DNA from: Nemopilema nomurai | Taxonomy: Eukaryota > Cnidaria > Scyphozoa > Rhizostomeae > Rhizostomatidae | Direction of reading: 5' to 3' | NCBI GenBank assembly: GCA_003864495.1 | Contig: ML133452.1 | Location: 905,672-969,671, forward strand | DNA length: 64,000 nt | Shown here: piece after piece, positions 47,001 through 62,000 of the stretch | How the letters are laid out: each line of letters opens with the position of its first letter | Position numbering within the stretch: the first letter of the stretch is position 1 | Program-made: the position numbers and the translations under genes | The notes under the pieces: model-generated | What the model was told of the DNA's origin: nothing | The model's input: only the letters and a program-made list of their open reading frames with translations | Databases searched by the model: none

Positions 47001-50000
47001 TCCCTCATTTTGAATTGTAGGCAAATCCTTCAGGAACTGCAACAATAGGGGCCACTGAAGCGGCCTCTCTTTTGAAGAGAAGTGGTCTCAGTGATGGAAT
47101 TTTGCATGATGTAAGTGTCTATTCTCAACTTTATTACTTCTTTCAAAGAATTAATTCAACAAAGACCATTTAAAAGCCATGCAACTCTACCCTCAGTCAG
47201 ACACTTTGCTTCTAATGTTATATATTTATAATGTTAGTTTGGTAACCTTTTAAGCTTGGTCTATGGACTTTGCTTCTTTAAGAATGTTTGGAAGAGGAAC
47301 CAAATATTGTACAATAAATTATTTTATTTGTAGATAATTTTGCATGTAATTTTTTTATTTCATTTGTTGTTTTCTTTATTGATATTTAAGTTGTCAGTTA
47401 TTTGCTTTAGCCAGCAGTGGTTATTTGTACCCTTTGTATAAAATATTAAACCTTTGCCTAGATATGGGAGCTTGCTGATCTGAACTCAAGAGGCTATCTG
47501 GACAAGCAGGTAGTGTTTCACATTTACTTTAATGTTTTACTATACTCTGAAGTAATTCAAATGAAAATTAAATTAGTTCAGTAAGAATAAGGGATCAGTT
47601 CTTTTTAGCAGTTGAGGATGGCAAAAGGGCTCATTTTAGAATGGAGATTTGTTTGTCTCTTCAACCATTTATCAAGGCATAATTCACCAGGACATTGCCA
47701 GGGAATCCATCCTTTGCTGTGCTGCATCAGCTGATATGATTAGGCCTAATTATTTATCTCAAACCGTTGTATTGATTGAACTATGAAGTTTATCTGCAAA
47801 TTGAATCAAGAACTGTCATAAAGACTCTAAAAGTTTCATTATCGCAAACTGGTTGCTCTTTTAAGATCTTCGAGTCTATGAGCTTTGTCTGTTGTGTCCC
47901 TAATTCGCTCTGCAGACCCCCACAAAGAAAATTCCATCAATTCACAGATAACACCTTAATTTTGGATAATTTTTGTGTATGTTTGTTCATTAATTTTGCT
48001 GGGTGTTATAATGATATTACATTGTCCATAAATATATTTACCTACACATCCACTTTTTGGTCACCATTTGCACACAGCTTGACCCTCCAATTTAAAGGTG
48101 TGCGCTGTATATTGCTTGGTACTCCCAATTCAGGCAATGCTGGGAATGAAATGGTAGGGGTGCGATGGATCACACTCCTTGTGGTGTCGAGGCGTGCAAT
48201 GGTGTGCAATTACTTACCAGCGTGCAATGGTGTGCAAGTACTTAATAGCATAGAAAGCTGTATATAGAGTTGAGAACCTAAATTTACCATGCGAAAACAT
48301 AAGACAAGGCTAGTCCAATCGATACATTTTCTTAAACAAGCCTTAGAATTGTCAAATCCAACATATTAAGAGGACCATATTAACAATGTTGGATCACTTG
48401 ACCACATCATTCAACATTGTTGGCTCTGCACAACGTGTTACAACATTTGTGTAAACGATCAGTTAAAACTTTCAGCTTCTCCCTTGAAAGCGATGCAGGC
48501 GTTAATCTCCTCTTTGAACTTCCTGCGGAGAAATCTTTTTTTCGAAGACAAGGATTCGCAAAGCAAAGCGCGTCGAGCAAACTGAATTTTTATCAGCGTT
48601 CTGGAGGCAGAACCAAGTTCTTGGGATGTTACGGCCAGTCTACGTTAATATCGGAAGGGAATAAACAGAAGTTTGGAGAGTCTAGTAGATAAATTGAACG
48701 GTCCAATTGATAGCACCTCGTCTTTGTGCCAACGAAGGTTTTTCCTTTCGTTTTGAAGTTCTCTTTTTTCGTTTCGACACCACGGCAATAACTAGAGCGC
48801 CTTCTGTGTCGCCACCATCGTAAAATGAAGAAAAATTATTCTTAGTCGTCAGTTTTAACTCATTGTGTAAAGGGGTACATCGATAAGCCAAAGATGACAA
48901 ATAAAGTCCGTCCGTTAAAGCTGATCAGTTTTAACTGACCGCGTATTTCAGCCTTGTAACACGGAAAACGGAAACTAGCACATAACAACAACTGCCTCTA
49001 TGAAGTTCAAGCTTGTCGTATTTTGCGTTAAAGGTCGAAAGAGCGGCGATTTTCCTGCTTCTTAAGGAAACTATAATATTCTCCAAACTTCGTTGTGGTA
49101 TGATAAAAGCACAACATTGAGCAGTATTGATTACTCTAGAATGAAGTGTTCAGATTATTTGTGGCGTGCGATGAACTGCACTCGTGAGAAACGGAAGGCG
49201 TGTGCCAAAGTGTGGGCGTGCGATCGCACGCCATTCCCAGCATTGACTGCAATTCTTACATGTATAAATAATGAATCTTTTTCTTTCTAGGGATTCTTTG
49301 TAGCATTAAAGTTGATTGCTCTGGCTCAATCTTCCAAGGAAATGAGTACGGCAAACTTGACAATTTCCTGTTCCGCACCCAAGCTGGTTAGTACCAATGT
49401 TACAATATGGGAATACATCATCTATCAAAAAACTGGATGTAAAGCTAATGTGATTTTCTCGTCACTTGAACTGTTTTTACTGCACAGCCCCGTTTTACCA
49501 AATGATCACTTCAAAACGTTTTAGTGTTTACTCACACATTATTTTACTGTCATTTGTGATTACATACTTTTTGCTGCAACTAAGTTGTCTATTGTAAAAG
49601 ATTTTGTGTGCTTGTTTTTCCTGGTACTATTGAGTACCTGATAGCTGTTCATTGCACAAAAGGGTTGGCCAAAAGAAGATAAGCATTGTTTTACCCTGCA
49701 TTATGGATACAATTAACATTTGCCCGTCGGTGCTTTATTGTGATAATATGCATGTTGGTATATTTATAGAGATTTTCTGTTTCTTCTCTTTCAGGGAGAA
49801 TCACCAAGACCTCTTGCACCCCCACCATCAGATGCAGGAAGCTGGATAATAAAGGTGACAATTAGCATGATGTAGTCCCTGAAAACAGTGATAGAATTCT
49901 TAAGAACTGCCGACTTCGATTAGGCCACAATCCATAAAAAACCGCTTATTGCACGTTTTGTCGACAGAGCCGCTGATAAATTTTTATACTGCATTAGCTC

Positions 50001-53000
50001 TGTCGCTTGGTTCTCTACTGTGAACCCTAATGCTGAATCTTTACAGAGAGTTCACCAAAAGCATTTTAGCTGGAGACCAGACCCTTCACGGATTTCCAAA
50101 AGGACGATTATGTCTTATCCCACTAGTTGTAATTGATCTTGGGCCTGAATATAGGAAAAATGTTTGGGAACTGAGAAATGCTGTTGTGTTATGTTGCAGA
50201 AGCCTTTACGGCAGCTGTTTCGTTCATTGCTGCTTGACCTTGCACGGAGTAACTGTTATAATATTAATCGTCGAAATTCACCGGAAGAAATTACTCTTTT
50301 TCAAATAAGTTGTCGTCTCACGGTGGATTCTGTTCTCATTGACGTAACCAGTTATGAGAGTTTTGCAAGCATTTTTTCTGGGTGTGGCAGTTTTTTTAAT
50401 TAAAAATCGTGATGATCGCCAATGTCAACTTCCCACACTAATTATACAAGTGTTATATAAGTTGTGTCATTGATTGGTGCATGTTTCTCAAGTTTAGACC
50501 CTTCTGCTTTTTAGCAAGCCGAGAAGCAAAAATATGACGGGATTTTCGAGGTAAGAGGATGCTACTAGCTCTTTATCGGGTATAGAGTTACATTTGTTAC
50601 TCTTGCGTAGCTATCTGCGTGGGTGTCTGCGTGGTTCCCTTCGTCGCTCTCTGCCTGGATACCTGCGGTGATGCCTGCGTGGATGCCTGTGTGGATGTTT
50701 GCGTGATTTTTTCTGCGTGGATGCCTGCGTGCCTAGCTGCAGGTTTACTCTCCCTTTTAATTTCCAAACCACAACCTAACAGTGACCAATTTTTGGAAAT
50801 TGACCAGCCACACTTGTCTGGTCAATTTCGAAACTATATTTGGTACTTAAAGTCGATTTAGAAGATAGTTATTATGCTCAAAATCTTGAGTTGATGGGGC
50901 AGGTTATGTTTGTGCACTTCTTGAAGAGATGTCGACAGTATCTTTTATAGTACAAAAAGGTCCTCAAATGAACTAGTAATTATCTTCTGGCAGTTGCCCT
51001 GTGCTGTTGCACTTTGTTTCCTAAAAAGTTCTCCAGTAACGCGTTTGTAGTGCTATCCCAGTTTAGTAAATTTATCCTTACATGAAAAATTCATGGATTA
51101 GCCCGTCTCCAAGTCTTCCACCAAAACGAAAACAATGTTAAGTGTAAATCACCCAAAGTACCCCGAAAGACCCAACACTCATAATATAAAATTCCCCAAT
51201 TATCTTTCAGTTATCTCTCAGTTTTAGGATATTATCCTTAACGTTCGTTTTTAGTGTATCTGTTTATTTTTTTTTTCAATTCTTGTACTGGGATTTCCTT
51301 CATGAAGTATATATGTCTGACAACAAATTTTTTCTGCAGACATTGCAGCCTGTCAATGGGTATGTCTCAGGGGAGAAAGTCCGACCGGTAAGTATCGCCT
51401 GGTGTTTTAATTTTGTCCCGGAATTTCCATTAAGTGACGCAAGCTACTGTTGCGCGCAAATCATTTCTCTATTCGGGTTCGAAACAACGTGAATTAGATG
51501 GTCATCTTAAACGTTTCATCTGCTACCTGACCTATTAAATGACTTTATTCTTTTCTTTGTGCTCGCATGTCGGGCTACTAAGATTGCACAAAAGAAATTA
51601 CCAAGGTTTCCGCGGGTTGCATGTATTTCCACGGTCTTGAATTATATGGGCTTAAAATTAAAGGTAAAGCTTCCTGCCATGCAGCATCGTGGAGGGACAT
51701 GTTTCTTGCTTAGATTGGTATGGATCTGTCCGTTTCTGTAAGCTTGCATGGGATGAAAGTTGTTCAAGTCTACTTTGTGAAGATTTTGAGCTGTTTTAAA
51801 GATTTATTTCGAATAAGGGACGACCCGCTTGTCGCTGTATACCCTTTAACTCTCTCTTTTTACCAGATATTAATGGTTATTTTCATAAACTGCAGAGTGT
51901 ACAATCTGTTTAGTTACTTGAGTCTTTCAGTGGGCAGAATGCATCCCTTTCAGAACAAAGTTTCAGAATCTGTCAGTGGTATTGCACTTTCTAATTATGA
52001 CAATGTCTACATATATAGGTGTTGATGAACTCAAAGCTATCTGTTGATGTTCTTGGAAGGGTGAGTAATCAAGTTTTGAAGAGTAAATGCGTGCTTGCTG
52101 CAACTACTAATGCCCTTTGACGTTGAGTAAGGAGTGCTATCTGGCATTCAAAGCAGTTGCAGAATTGTGTAAATCCCGCAAATGTGATCCGATTAATAAC
52201 GTGACATGATATTTTGCGAGCAGCAGTCAACGCTTATCTTTGCGAGATTGTTGAAGGAAAATATGTTTGGATTTTAGAAAATGATTGACATTAGGTCTAC
52301 TGATCCTGTCTGTCATGTTCTTGGCGATCATAGCGTTAAAGATCATTTTCAGTAATAACTGGAAAAAATCAGTAAACACTTTCAGTACTTTCAGTTAAAA
52401 ATCCTTGCATCCTTGAAATCATGAAGTTGATTCCGAGTCTTCGATTCAATGGAGCAATTGGCTTGTAAAATTCGAATAAACGAATAATTCCAAAACTTCT
52501 CTCAATAAATTCGATTCGCTTGTGTAGTGCACCTGTGTACAACCACCCCAAGCGCCTGTCTTTAAGCAAATTATTTGGATGTCGCTAAAAAGTTTTCCAC
52601 AAGTATATACTTGCATTCAGGATTTATTTTCTAGTTCAAAAATACACTAAGCTGTATGCACCAATATGCCCCATGTGGTGGGGATTTATTAGAGTGAATC
52701 TAAGGTTTATTCGGTTTTTCTGTTCATGGAATTTTAAGATCAAGCATCTTCTTCGTAAGGTCTGGGCAATGGCTGACATAGACAAAGATGGGATGCTAGA
52801 TAAAGATGAATTCGCGGTTGTAAGTCATCGACTCTTCTGATAAATTTGATAAAAGTTTTTCGTAAGGTCTTTTTTTCATTGTTGATTTTTAATCTAAGCT
52901 TCTAAAGCAAGCTCTTCGATAAATGATATTTGCAGTCCATAGATTATGAATTAAGGTTTGGGTTTTGTATCAATCGTTAATAATACAATAGAAGCTTATG

Positions 53001-56000
53001 ATTTCTTTGATGGATATCTCAATAATAATCAACTGTCTTTACGTCAGTATTCTTAAAATGTCAACAAATATCAACCCAGGGCTGTATATTTACTTTATTA
53101 ATGTATTTTTTCTAGCTGCTGTGTTATAATGTAAAGTACATCATTGTTTTTTTATTCTTTACTGTTACCTAAATCGTAATCATTCTCCAGGGGCAAATCA
53201 TAGCAAAATTGCTACAAGCACTTTATAAGAGAAAATCTTTGAATATTAAATTTTTGTAACTGACGTTTTCTAGGCCATGCATCTGGTATATCGAGCTCTG
53301 GACGGCGAATCTGTTCCAACTATTCTTGCAACCGGACTGGTACCCCCGTCCAAGAGGGCGATCGCGTCACAGGCAGCTGCTGTCTCATCAATGTCATCTG
53401 GAAGTTACAGTCCTAGAACCTCAAGCATATCGTCGGTGAGTCTGTCTTGGCATAGTCGCTTGCTAAGCTCGCCCCCTTAAATGACAGGTTATTGGACAAA
53501 ATAAGAAGATTTGTAGCATCTAGCGTGTAGCAGTTGCTGTTCATTGTAGCACTTACAGCTTGCTATAATGGCGGTGGAATGGCGCCTGCCATGGTTTTGT
53601 TGGCCTGCAAGCGAAGCACAATACTTCGGCATGCACAGTTTTCACTCAACTATGCTGCGATTGAATACCTTTTGCAAAATCATATGAAAGTAAAAATGGC
53701 ATAGAAAGGAACTGATCGCCATAGCCCACAACGCCGTGGCCCTACAGAGCGTTCTCCACTTTCGATAACTAACATAGGCCTAACGTTTGCTGTTTTAACG
53801 GGCTATTGTGCTGAGCATGTTCACCCAGATATTGGTGGCGCTATTTCCCTGGTTCAAATGTTGTATACAATACTCTCACAAACGACATTTCACGAAGCAC
53901 ATTTCTTAAACGATAATCAATCTTTTACATTTGATTATCCTTGTCTTCATTTGACCTATGCTATATTTGCGACAATCACCTCAGGATTCTGGCTAATCTA
54001 ATACTGTCTCAAAAGCTTCCATACGTAATGGCTTGCCCCCTTTAACATGTTTTTTGATGGGGTCTTTTCATAACTGGCAGCCACCTGTTGCAACTGGAAA
54101 GGCCTGGGTTGTTACTCCTACCGAGAAATTGAAATTTGATGGTATGTTCGCTCAAGCCGATACGAACAAAGATGGGCTAGTTTCCGGTAAGCCCTTATAA
54201 TTCTATTTCTAAGATTGCATGGCCATGTGCTGTGTTAATATCGAAATCTTAGTATATCGCGGGCCTTTAAATTGACATAATACTGTTCTCTAAACTGTTT
54301 ATACTTTTGCTTAATTATTATGTACTGTATCAGATGGCGAAGATTCTATTGTCACATAAGTTTGCCATTTTGATCAAAAATGACATTTCACAAAACAAGA
54401 TACCTGGTCGCATTAGAACTCGTATTGCAATGCCAATTTGGAACTTGCAGTCCTAGTCACGTGATCTGTGCACGTCTGCGATTTCCTAGAATTTGACGGT
54501 ATTCATTTTGGCCGGTTCTATTTTGCAAGGATTGCTACCTTCATAAAATAATATAAGCTATGAGAAAAAGTTAAAAGAATATTGTAACTGGAATTTCTTA
54601 AATTTATTACTTATGGTGATATTTTTCACATTTCAGGTCCTGAAGTGAGAAATATATTTATCGCCTCTGGACTTTCGCAACCGGTTCTAGCTCACATATG
54701 GTATGTTCCTGTCCTACCTTTCTGTTATTTCTGTATTATTTTTAAACAATGTGCGGATCTCTGATGTTGCTTCTCATGCTAGCTTGATTTTATTAGCTTG
54801 AATCTTATTGGCGCTAAAAGCAATAGAAAGTTATGTTTTAGTAGCAATCTTCACTTGCTACAGTGTCTATTCTACGCCATTTCTCCTTGATTTCAGGGGG
54901 TTATGCGATACCAAGAACACAGGCTTGCTGAATGCGGAGCAATTCGCCCTTGCGATGCATCTTATTTCAAAAAAGGTATTCGGTTTCTGTACGATTTATA
55001 ATAATTGTTGATTATTAATCAGCAAGTGGATCCCCTCGCCCAATTTCTCTGTCGACTTGAAGAGGGTGCTTGCCTTTGGACTGCCTCATTTTCGTAGCAG
55101 TTGCATAGCCTTCTTTTTTGGGTTTTTTTGTTTACGTTTGATTTCCTTATATTACGTTAACGTGCTTGGAATTTTATTGCATCAATCCTTGATGCTCGAA
55201 TGCCTGCCTTGACCAACACGCTGACCAATACATATGAATATAACACACTTTCATTGTTCCTAGCCCTCTCCTCCAGATCTCATGAATTTAGCCGCCTAAG
55301 TTTCTTATCAAAATACTCTTTATGATTAATAGCTGAAAGTGAGATTTTATCGGTATTTCTAAACCAGATTTTAGTATCGCTGCATCTAAGACAGTATCTT
55401 AAATTTTAGAGAAGCGGTATCGACCCACCGACTCAGTTAACCCAAGAAATGATTCCGCCAACAATGCGAGAAAAGGACGTGGGTAGCATTATTCTCTAAT
55501 TTTGCTTTTAGAATCATGGTAATCTTGTCTCTCCTCCGTTTATTTCGATGGCTCACAAGGCAGTTTCTCATTGGCCCTCTTCTCATCTTCACACAGGAAA
55601 TCCCGTCATTGTCTTCAAATCTTGCAGCCCTGCAAGCGAAAGATTTTGCAGCGATCAAGGAGCTGGACCAGATTAGTCAAGAGATCGAAAAACTTGGTCG
55701 GTGAGTAGAATTGTCATTTCTCCATTTATTTACAACAGTCATCTTGCCAAAATCTTATGGATGATACAAAAGTATAGATTGGATTGAATTCCCGAGTATC
55801 AGTCTAGGATGGACGTTTCTTGCTTCGAAACATAATATCTCTTCTGACTTATACACCTGTGGAGCTACGAGTTGGTGAGTTGTAATTCGACCTTAAGCAG
55901 AATTTTCTGAGTGCTCTTGAAAATGAGCAAGTGTAACCTTTTAGTGTCTACATTATGGGAGAAGACTTGCAGAAAGATTAGATATTGCAGGAAGACTTTC

Positions 56001-59000
56001 TTACTGGGTCGTGTTTGCGGTTTACTGGTCGTTTGTTATTCTGCTGCGTTACAAGGGTAGAAATCTCTGACAAGCTTCAAATTCCTTTTCCTCCTGTTGC
56101 TATTTGTCTAGGAAATTCCCTAGTCCGCGCTGACATGAATACCAATTGAAACTTTGCATGGCTATATGTTGGCAGAAATGGAAAGCCAGAAATCGTCACT
56201 GGAAGTGACACAGTCAGAGAGAGCTTTGGCAGATTCGAAGCACTCACAGATACTGTCGCTTATATTGCTAACTATTCTGATAAAGGCCTAATCATTGCTG
56301 TTTATTAATCATTAATCATTAATCATTAATCATTAATCATTGTTTTCGACTTCTGATGGCGGTTGGCATGTTCCAAGTTGGTCGCAAGAGTGGCTTTTGT
56401 TTTCAAACATTTGATAAGTGTTTTGATCCGATTGATTTCCACGAGCCGATAATCTGTTCTCCAGAACGTCCAGTTAGGGATCTGTGCACAGTGATATCGG
56501 CTTTATTCATTGTTGAACATATCTTCTTTGCATGGATTGAGGTCAGTGTGCGACCATAGTATTCATCGATTTGAAAAACGTGTTCAGTGCCACCAAATTC
56601 TACTTTATAATCGGAATACACGGTTTTATAAATGTTGAAGATATTTGCTTTTCGTTTATCTGAACAATGGGATTCAGTTTGGTTCTACCAACCTTGTTTA
56701 TCCTATGCTTGACGACGTTCGTTTTGGGGAACTGCAAGACTCTTAGCTCTGGCCCTGTTCTTTACATGTCATGTCAGCTTTTCAGACTGTTTCTCAGCAA
56801 CATAGACATAATGTATGCTAATGATAGTAGGTACTGTAAAATATTCCTAAGGATCACCAAGACCCTGTGGGGCACATGAATCATACTCATGTTAAGATAC
56901 GTATCTCTGGATGGATCATAGCATAAATCTAAGAAATTTACGTTTAATGAAGTCACTCGACTTGGAATCCCAGAGCTGCAAAATTTTGCTCAGATGTTTT
57001 CTTGATCATTGTTAACTGTATTGTATTGACGCATTTAGCAAGCAGTTTAGATGTCACTAGGCCATGAATTGAGTTTGTGGGGGGTGGTTGGACCTTAATT
57101 AGATTTTATGCTATATTTGTGCGTTCTGGTCTTCTTAATTAGCGAGATATAAGAGGCGAGACTTTTTAATGCAAAAGCTCTACTTAAAATGCTCTTTTGT
57201 TTTTTTCATAAAGAGTTTATCAAGTTCATGCGGTTACTGTTAGCTAATAACTGAACTATTCCATGGTCTTTCAATATGTTATGCCACCCTTGTTGTTCTT
57301 CTGTCAAAAGTTTTCTCTGCAGCCATCCGTCAAAGTATTTTTCACTAGGTTTCATTAAAGAGCAAGACATTTCAAAGCCGCTTCTAAGGAACAGATAAAC
57401 TTGAATTTGAAGAAAGCGTATCACAAATAAACAAGTTCATGCAATCTGGTAGAGAAACTAATGATGTATTTTTCTGGAAAGTGCTGCGTAAAAGTTGCAT
57501 TGGTGTCCCCCTTTTTACTGGTCTCCTATTGATGTCCCTCTTTAAATATACTCCTAATGATCTCCTTACACGACGAAATCCCAGTCGATTGCAACGGTGC
57601 TCTGTTTCTCAATGATGCCTGTATGATCTTAAAGCGCAGAAATCCGACGTCCATCTGGGCTTAGACGAGCCTTTACTAACCTCTTGCTTTGCAATCCATT
57701 AATCAACGTTGAACTCTTTGAAATTTTCAGACTAGAAGTGAATTCTCTCAAAGCTCAAGATAATCCGCCATTGCTCGAAGTAATCCAAGAGGATTCCTAA
57801 GCACAACAAGTGCCAATTGCTAATCCCCTTTTGTTGAGGAATTCAGAATTTCGCTCAACAAGCCTCGATAAGATTCGAGTATTTCTACCAAAACATTCGA
57901 TTCATGAAACTGATGGACATGTTGGTAACATTCCTTTTTTCAGTTATCGATTCTTTGACTAACCTGGGCGTCCGATTTTCCGGTAACAGGGAGAAGATCG
58001 CTCTACAGCAGGAAATCGAGCAAACAGAAGATAACATAAGGAAGAGAAAGACAGAGATCGAGGTACGAATTCGGTCATGCTTCGTCTGTTCTCTTCGCAG
58101 TTTTGCGTTATATCTCTATTACTGGCAGTATCAAGCAATGTCCTATTTCTCCACTTAAAGTCCACGTTTTTCGGTGTTCTTCTTTATTGATTCCACATTT
58201 AAGTCTTGATCTACGCTGATTGCAGTTTTACGGTCTCAGCACTCAGTACTATGTCTTAGCATTTTATTGCATGTTTTACCCATTTACCTACTTGATTTAC
58301 TGCTATTAACTCCCCAATGTGCAAAAGTGATCTTCCATTGATGCTCTACACCTAGTCCCATTTATGCTCTTGATCAAAATTTTACGTTTCGCGGACAGTC
58401 AAGGATCGATTGTCCACAGCTGCTTTTGTTTTCCTCGGAGAATGATGCCCAAAAACTCAAGGGATGTTTTCGAAGCAATTTGAAAAGACTAATAAACTTA
58501 AAGGAGAACCAGACTTTCTGTCTTTCTAACAAATAGCGACTTCAACCTGCAACAGAGGAAAGTGAATTTTCTCGCCGACAATCAGCTTATTTCTACTACT
58601 TAAGCTACCATTGAAATAGTAAGCCGGTTGAAAGCAACTATTTTCAAGTTACCAATTACTGATAAGGGGCAAAATGATGTGCTTCGGAAACGTGCGTAAT
58701 TTCGATTCATGCTTGTCCAATTTTTTAAGTTGAAAGCAAAGACCTTAATCGAACTGTTACAAAGCAACTTTTACCTTCTCTATAATTATTTTCAGTTGAA
58801 CTTTATTCGTAGGATTTGCAGACTGAATTAGCGAAGACAGAGAAGACCACGCAGGAATTGCAGTTGCAGAAGAACGAGGCTCAAGAAAAGCTGACCAGCA
58901 TTGAGAAAGAGGTTGCCTATCCTATCATAACTCGGTTTCAAGGCTCTTTTCATTAGTTTTCCATAATGTGTTTTCAATCATGCCGCTTTTCAGCGTTTTG

Positions 59001-62000
59001 CCTTTCGTTTAGTAAGCCGATACACTCTTCTTTAGACCATATTGCTACAACAACACCTTCAGTATCACAATTTTCAATTTTTTTTCAAAAGCCTCACCTT
59101 CAATGCAAAAAGTCTTTACCAATTTATTTCTTACAAATTATTCATTTTTATTACCATGGACTCGCTCCTTTTATTTCCTTAGCCTAATTCATTTTTTTCA
59201 AAAAGTGAATAGCTTTATATTTATCTAGGCAGGATTGACACCCATTCCATTATTTTTATTACGTTTGTAATGCTATGCTATGCTGCAATGCGAGGTTTCC
59301 AATCTTAAACTTTTAGAGACTTTGAACCATTCATTTTTTTGACAGAAAGATAAATACGAAGAGTTGCTAGCTGACCTTAGGCAGACATGCGAAGACGAAA
59401 AACAAACGGTAGTTATCAGTCCACTTAACTGTGCAATGCCTATCCTCGCTTGTGTTTGTATTTATTATCTATTCGACCTAGATCCGAAAGCATAAGAAAG
59501 CCAAGCGATATAGTGTGATCGGTTGCATAAGAGATGCGCGATTGTGGGCTGCGTAATGAACACGAGGCTATGTTTGTCGACAGTTTTCCTTCGAGCATCC
59601 GACCTCGTGTGAGCGTGAAGTCGAGTCTCAATCGGGCCAGTTAAGATTTGTACTTGTCCCATCACAATAGTTGATATCATGTACAGCCTTAGCTTTGTAT
59701 GAAAAATTGCCTATTTAGCTCAGATTCAGCGTTTAGAAGCACGTGGTTTCAGCGTTTCGAAGCACGTGGTTTCAGCGTTTCGAAGCACAAATGAAAAAAG
59801 TTGCAAAGGGGTAGGGCAGCTAGTCACTTCTAACGAGGCTCAGATGGGCCCTTGCTTTGTACACTGTGATATGATTGGCCAATGCATAAACGCTGGCCGA
59901 TCTATCTGGTCCTCTGGAGATCATAAAACTCAATAACTCTCTGAAAGTTCGAAAGTAGTTAACCCTATTTGGAAAATTGTTTTCGGACCACTTTGTTCAC
60001 TATATTTGGAATAAGATCGCATCGCCATTGTTTTTTGTTTTACAGATAGCGAACCTTAAAGTTCAGATTTCATCTCAAGAGAATACTCTCAAGGTAGGCG
60101 TTGTTCAAATCTAACAAATCTTCGTTGCTGCCCAAAACATCTGCCAGTGTAATTTGCGTCAGAACCTTCTGAAATGGAGAGTTCGGTTTTTATTTCCACA
60201 TCCTCTCTCCTTTCGGCTATTAAGCGATAAGAAGCTTTACCATCATTTCCTGGTTTCATGTCCTTAACAACGGGATAGCATGCTATGTTCAAATGACGAT
60301 AGTGAATGTTTTTGCTTTTTTTTGCAATCGCTAGCTCCTTAGATGTGCCTTAGAACATCGGGCGGATGCTTTGATGTTTGTCTTTGATAACAAGCGAATG
60401 CGAGGGAAAAATGTATTCATAAACCTTGAAATGCTGTTGTAGGGTCTTTCTCGCAAGAGAATTAGTTTTGAAAAAGTAGGATTTTGGATAGAAAATTCTG
60501 GAACAGCATCCTTGGAACTTTTTGCACGTTTTTGACTTTATTCAAATGTTAGGTTATGAAAAAAGGGAATGATAAATGATGTTTAATGCAGCAGCGATTT
60601 GTTTTTTTTAAAATTTGATAATGGAGTTTTTGATGTTTAAACTAATTCCGTAGAACCAAGAAGAGGAATTCGCCACTTCCAGAAAGGAATTGAACGAGCT
60701 ACGGGAAGAAGAATCAAAATTAGAACAACAAGTTAGTGTCATAGCGAACGCTGCCCGCCTCAGATCCTTTTTAGTCTATCGGAGAGCCACAAGCCATAAC
60801 TTTACAGTAGCCATTAATAATGATTATTCTGTATTGTGTCTTGTTTTATGAAGACTTTCAGGCGTTGTATACTTGTTGAATCTGATGAATTGGCAAATAC
60901 CTCTAGTCATCTCCCTCCATTTGGAGCCTCTTCGGCAACATATAAGGGGGTGTACTATACAGGTCTTTTTGCGACTCATTTTAACGCATACTTTGACTCT
61001 CATTTCAATTCATCTTAATTATTTTTCTTAATCAACTTGCTTGTCCTAGTTTTTCCCAGTTAACTTGAACGATATTCCTTGCAGATGTGTATTTCAGCTC
61101 CAGGCTACAGAACACTAAGAACTGGAACTGTTTTTTGTTTTATCTTGGCTTGCGGAAATGGAATCCATATCTTACTTGATCGGCGCTGATTCTAATGTGC
61201 GAATATTGATTTTTTTATTTGTAGGTCTAATGGAATTTTTTATATTTCGCCACCTAACCACACCGCGTCTTTCGATATAGGTGCAAACAGGAAAGACACA
61301 GTTAGAGCAGATAAAGAAATCTCTAGTTACGACTAAAAACGAAATCTCTCAGGTACGATTCTATAGTGATAATCTAAAGACATTGCATTTTTGCAAGTGT
61401 TTTCCCTGATCGTTCCACTTCAAGCTGCCTCGTAGTCGAAATCAGCAATTCATATCTCTGACAAATCGATGTCTTCCTCAGATCAGGATTCTTAAGAATG
61501 CATAGGCAAGAAGGAACACTTTACCTTGATTCATTAGCTGTGTTCAGGAGCCATAATAAAGTTGTGCTCAGTATTGTGAGTACAGACTATCAGCATTGTC
61601 AATAGTTGGCAGTCTCACTAAATACCACAGACGAATCCACTACGCTACAGAATACACTGTTTAATAGTGTCCCAAAACAATTCAACTGATAATCCAACTC
61701 TTTGCACTCGATCTGGAACCACACTACCGCTCATCATAGTAAAGCTTTAACTAGGAATAGTTGTGCTCAGTTTTGGAGCAATGGCGCTATTTCATTGCTA
61801 TTGAAATTCTATTCACAAGGCAATTGTTGTGCTGTTTTGAAAATTTGTATGCAATGTGTGGAATTCTTCCAAGATCCTGAATAATATTCCGGCATAGATC
61901 CTTAAAATGTGGCTTGAAATTTTCCCTTTCGACGATTGTAACAATTTTTATTGTACTAAATTCATAAAGAAACGGACGTTTTGAGGCTTTTATATATTAT

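Noticed and set aside
47776..48267. 163-codon frame, the longest non-exon frame in EPS15 introns
   Set aside because: It overlaps the edge of the inverted-repeat element, has no recognisable domain, and lies between EPS15 exons 4 and 5, which join in phase without it.
50619..50861. Cys/Val-rich 80-codon frame in an EPS15 intron
   Set aside because: It is produced by the 12-bp degenerate repeat.
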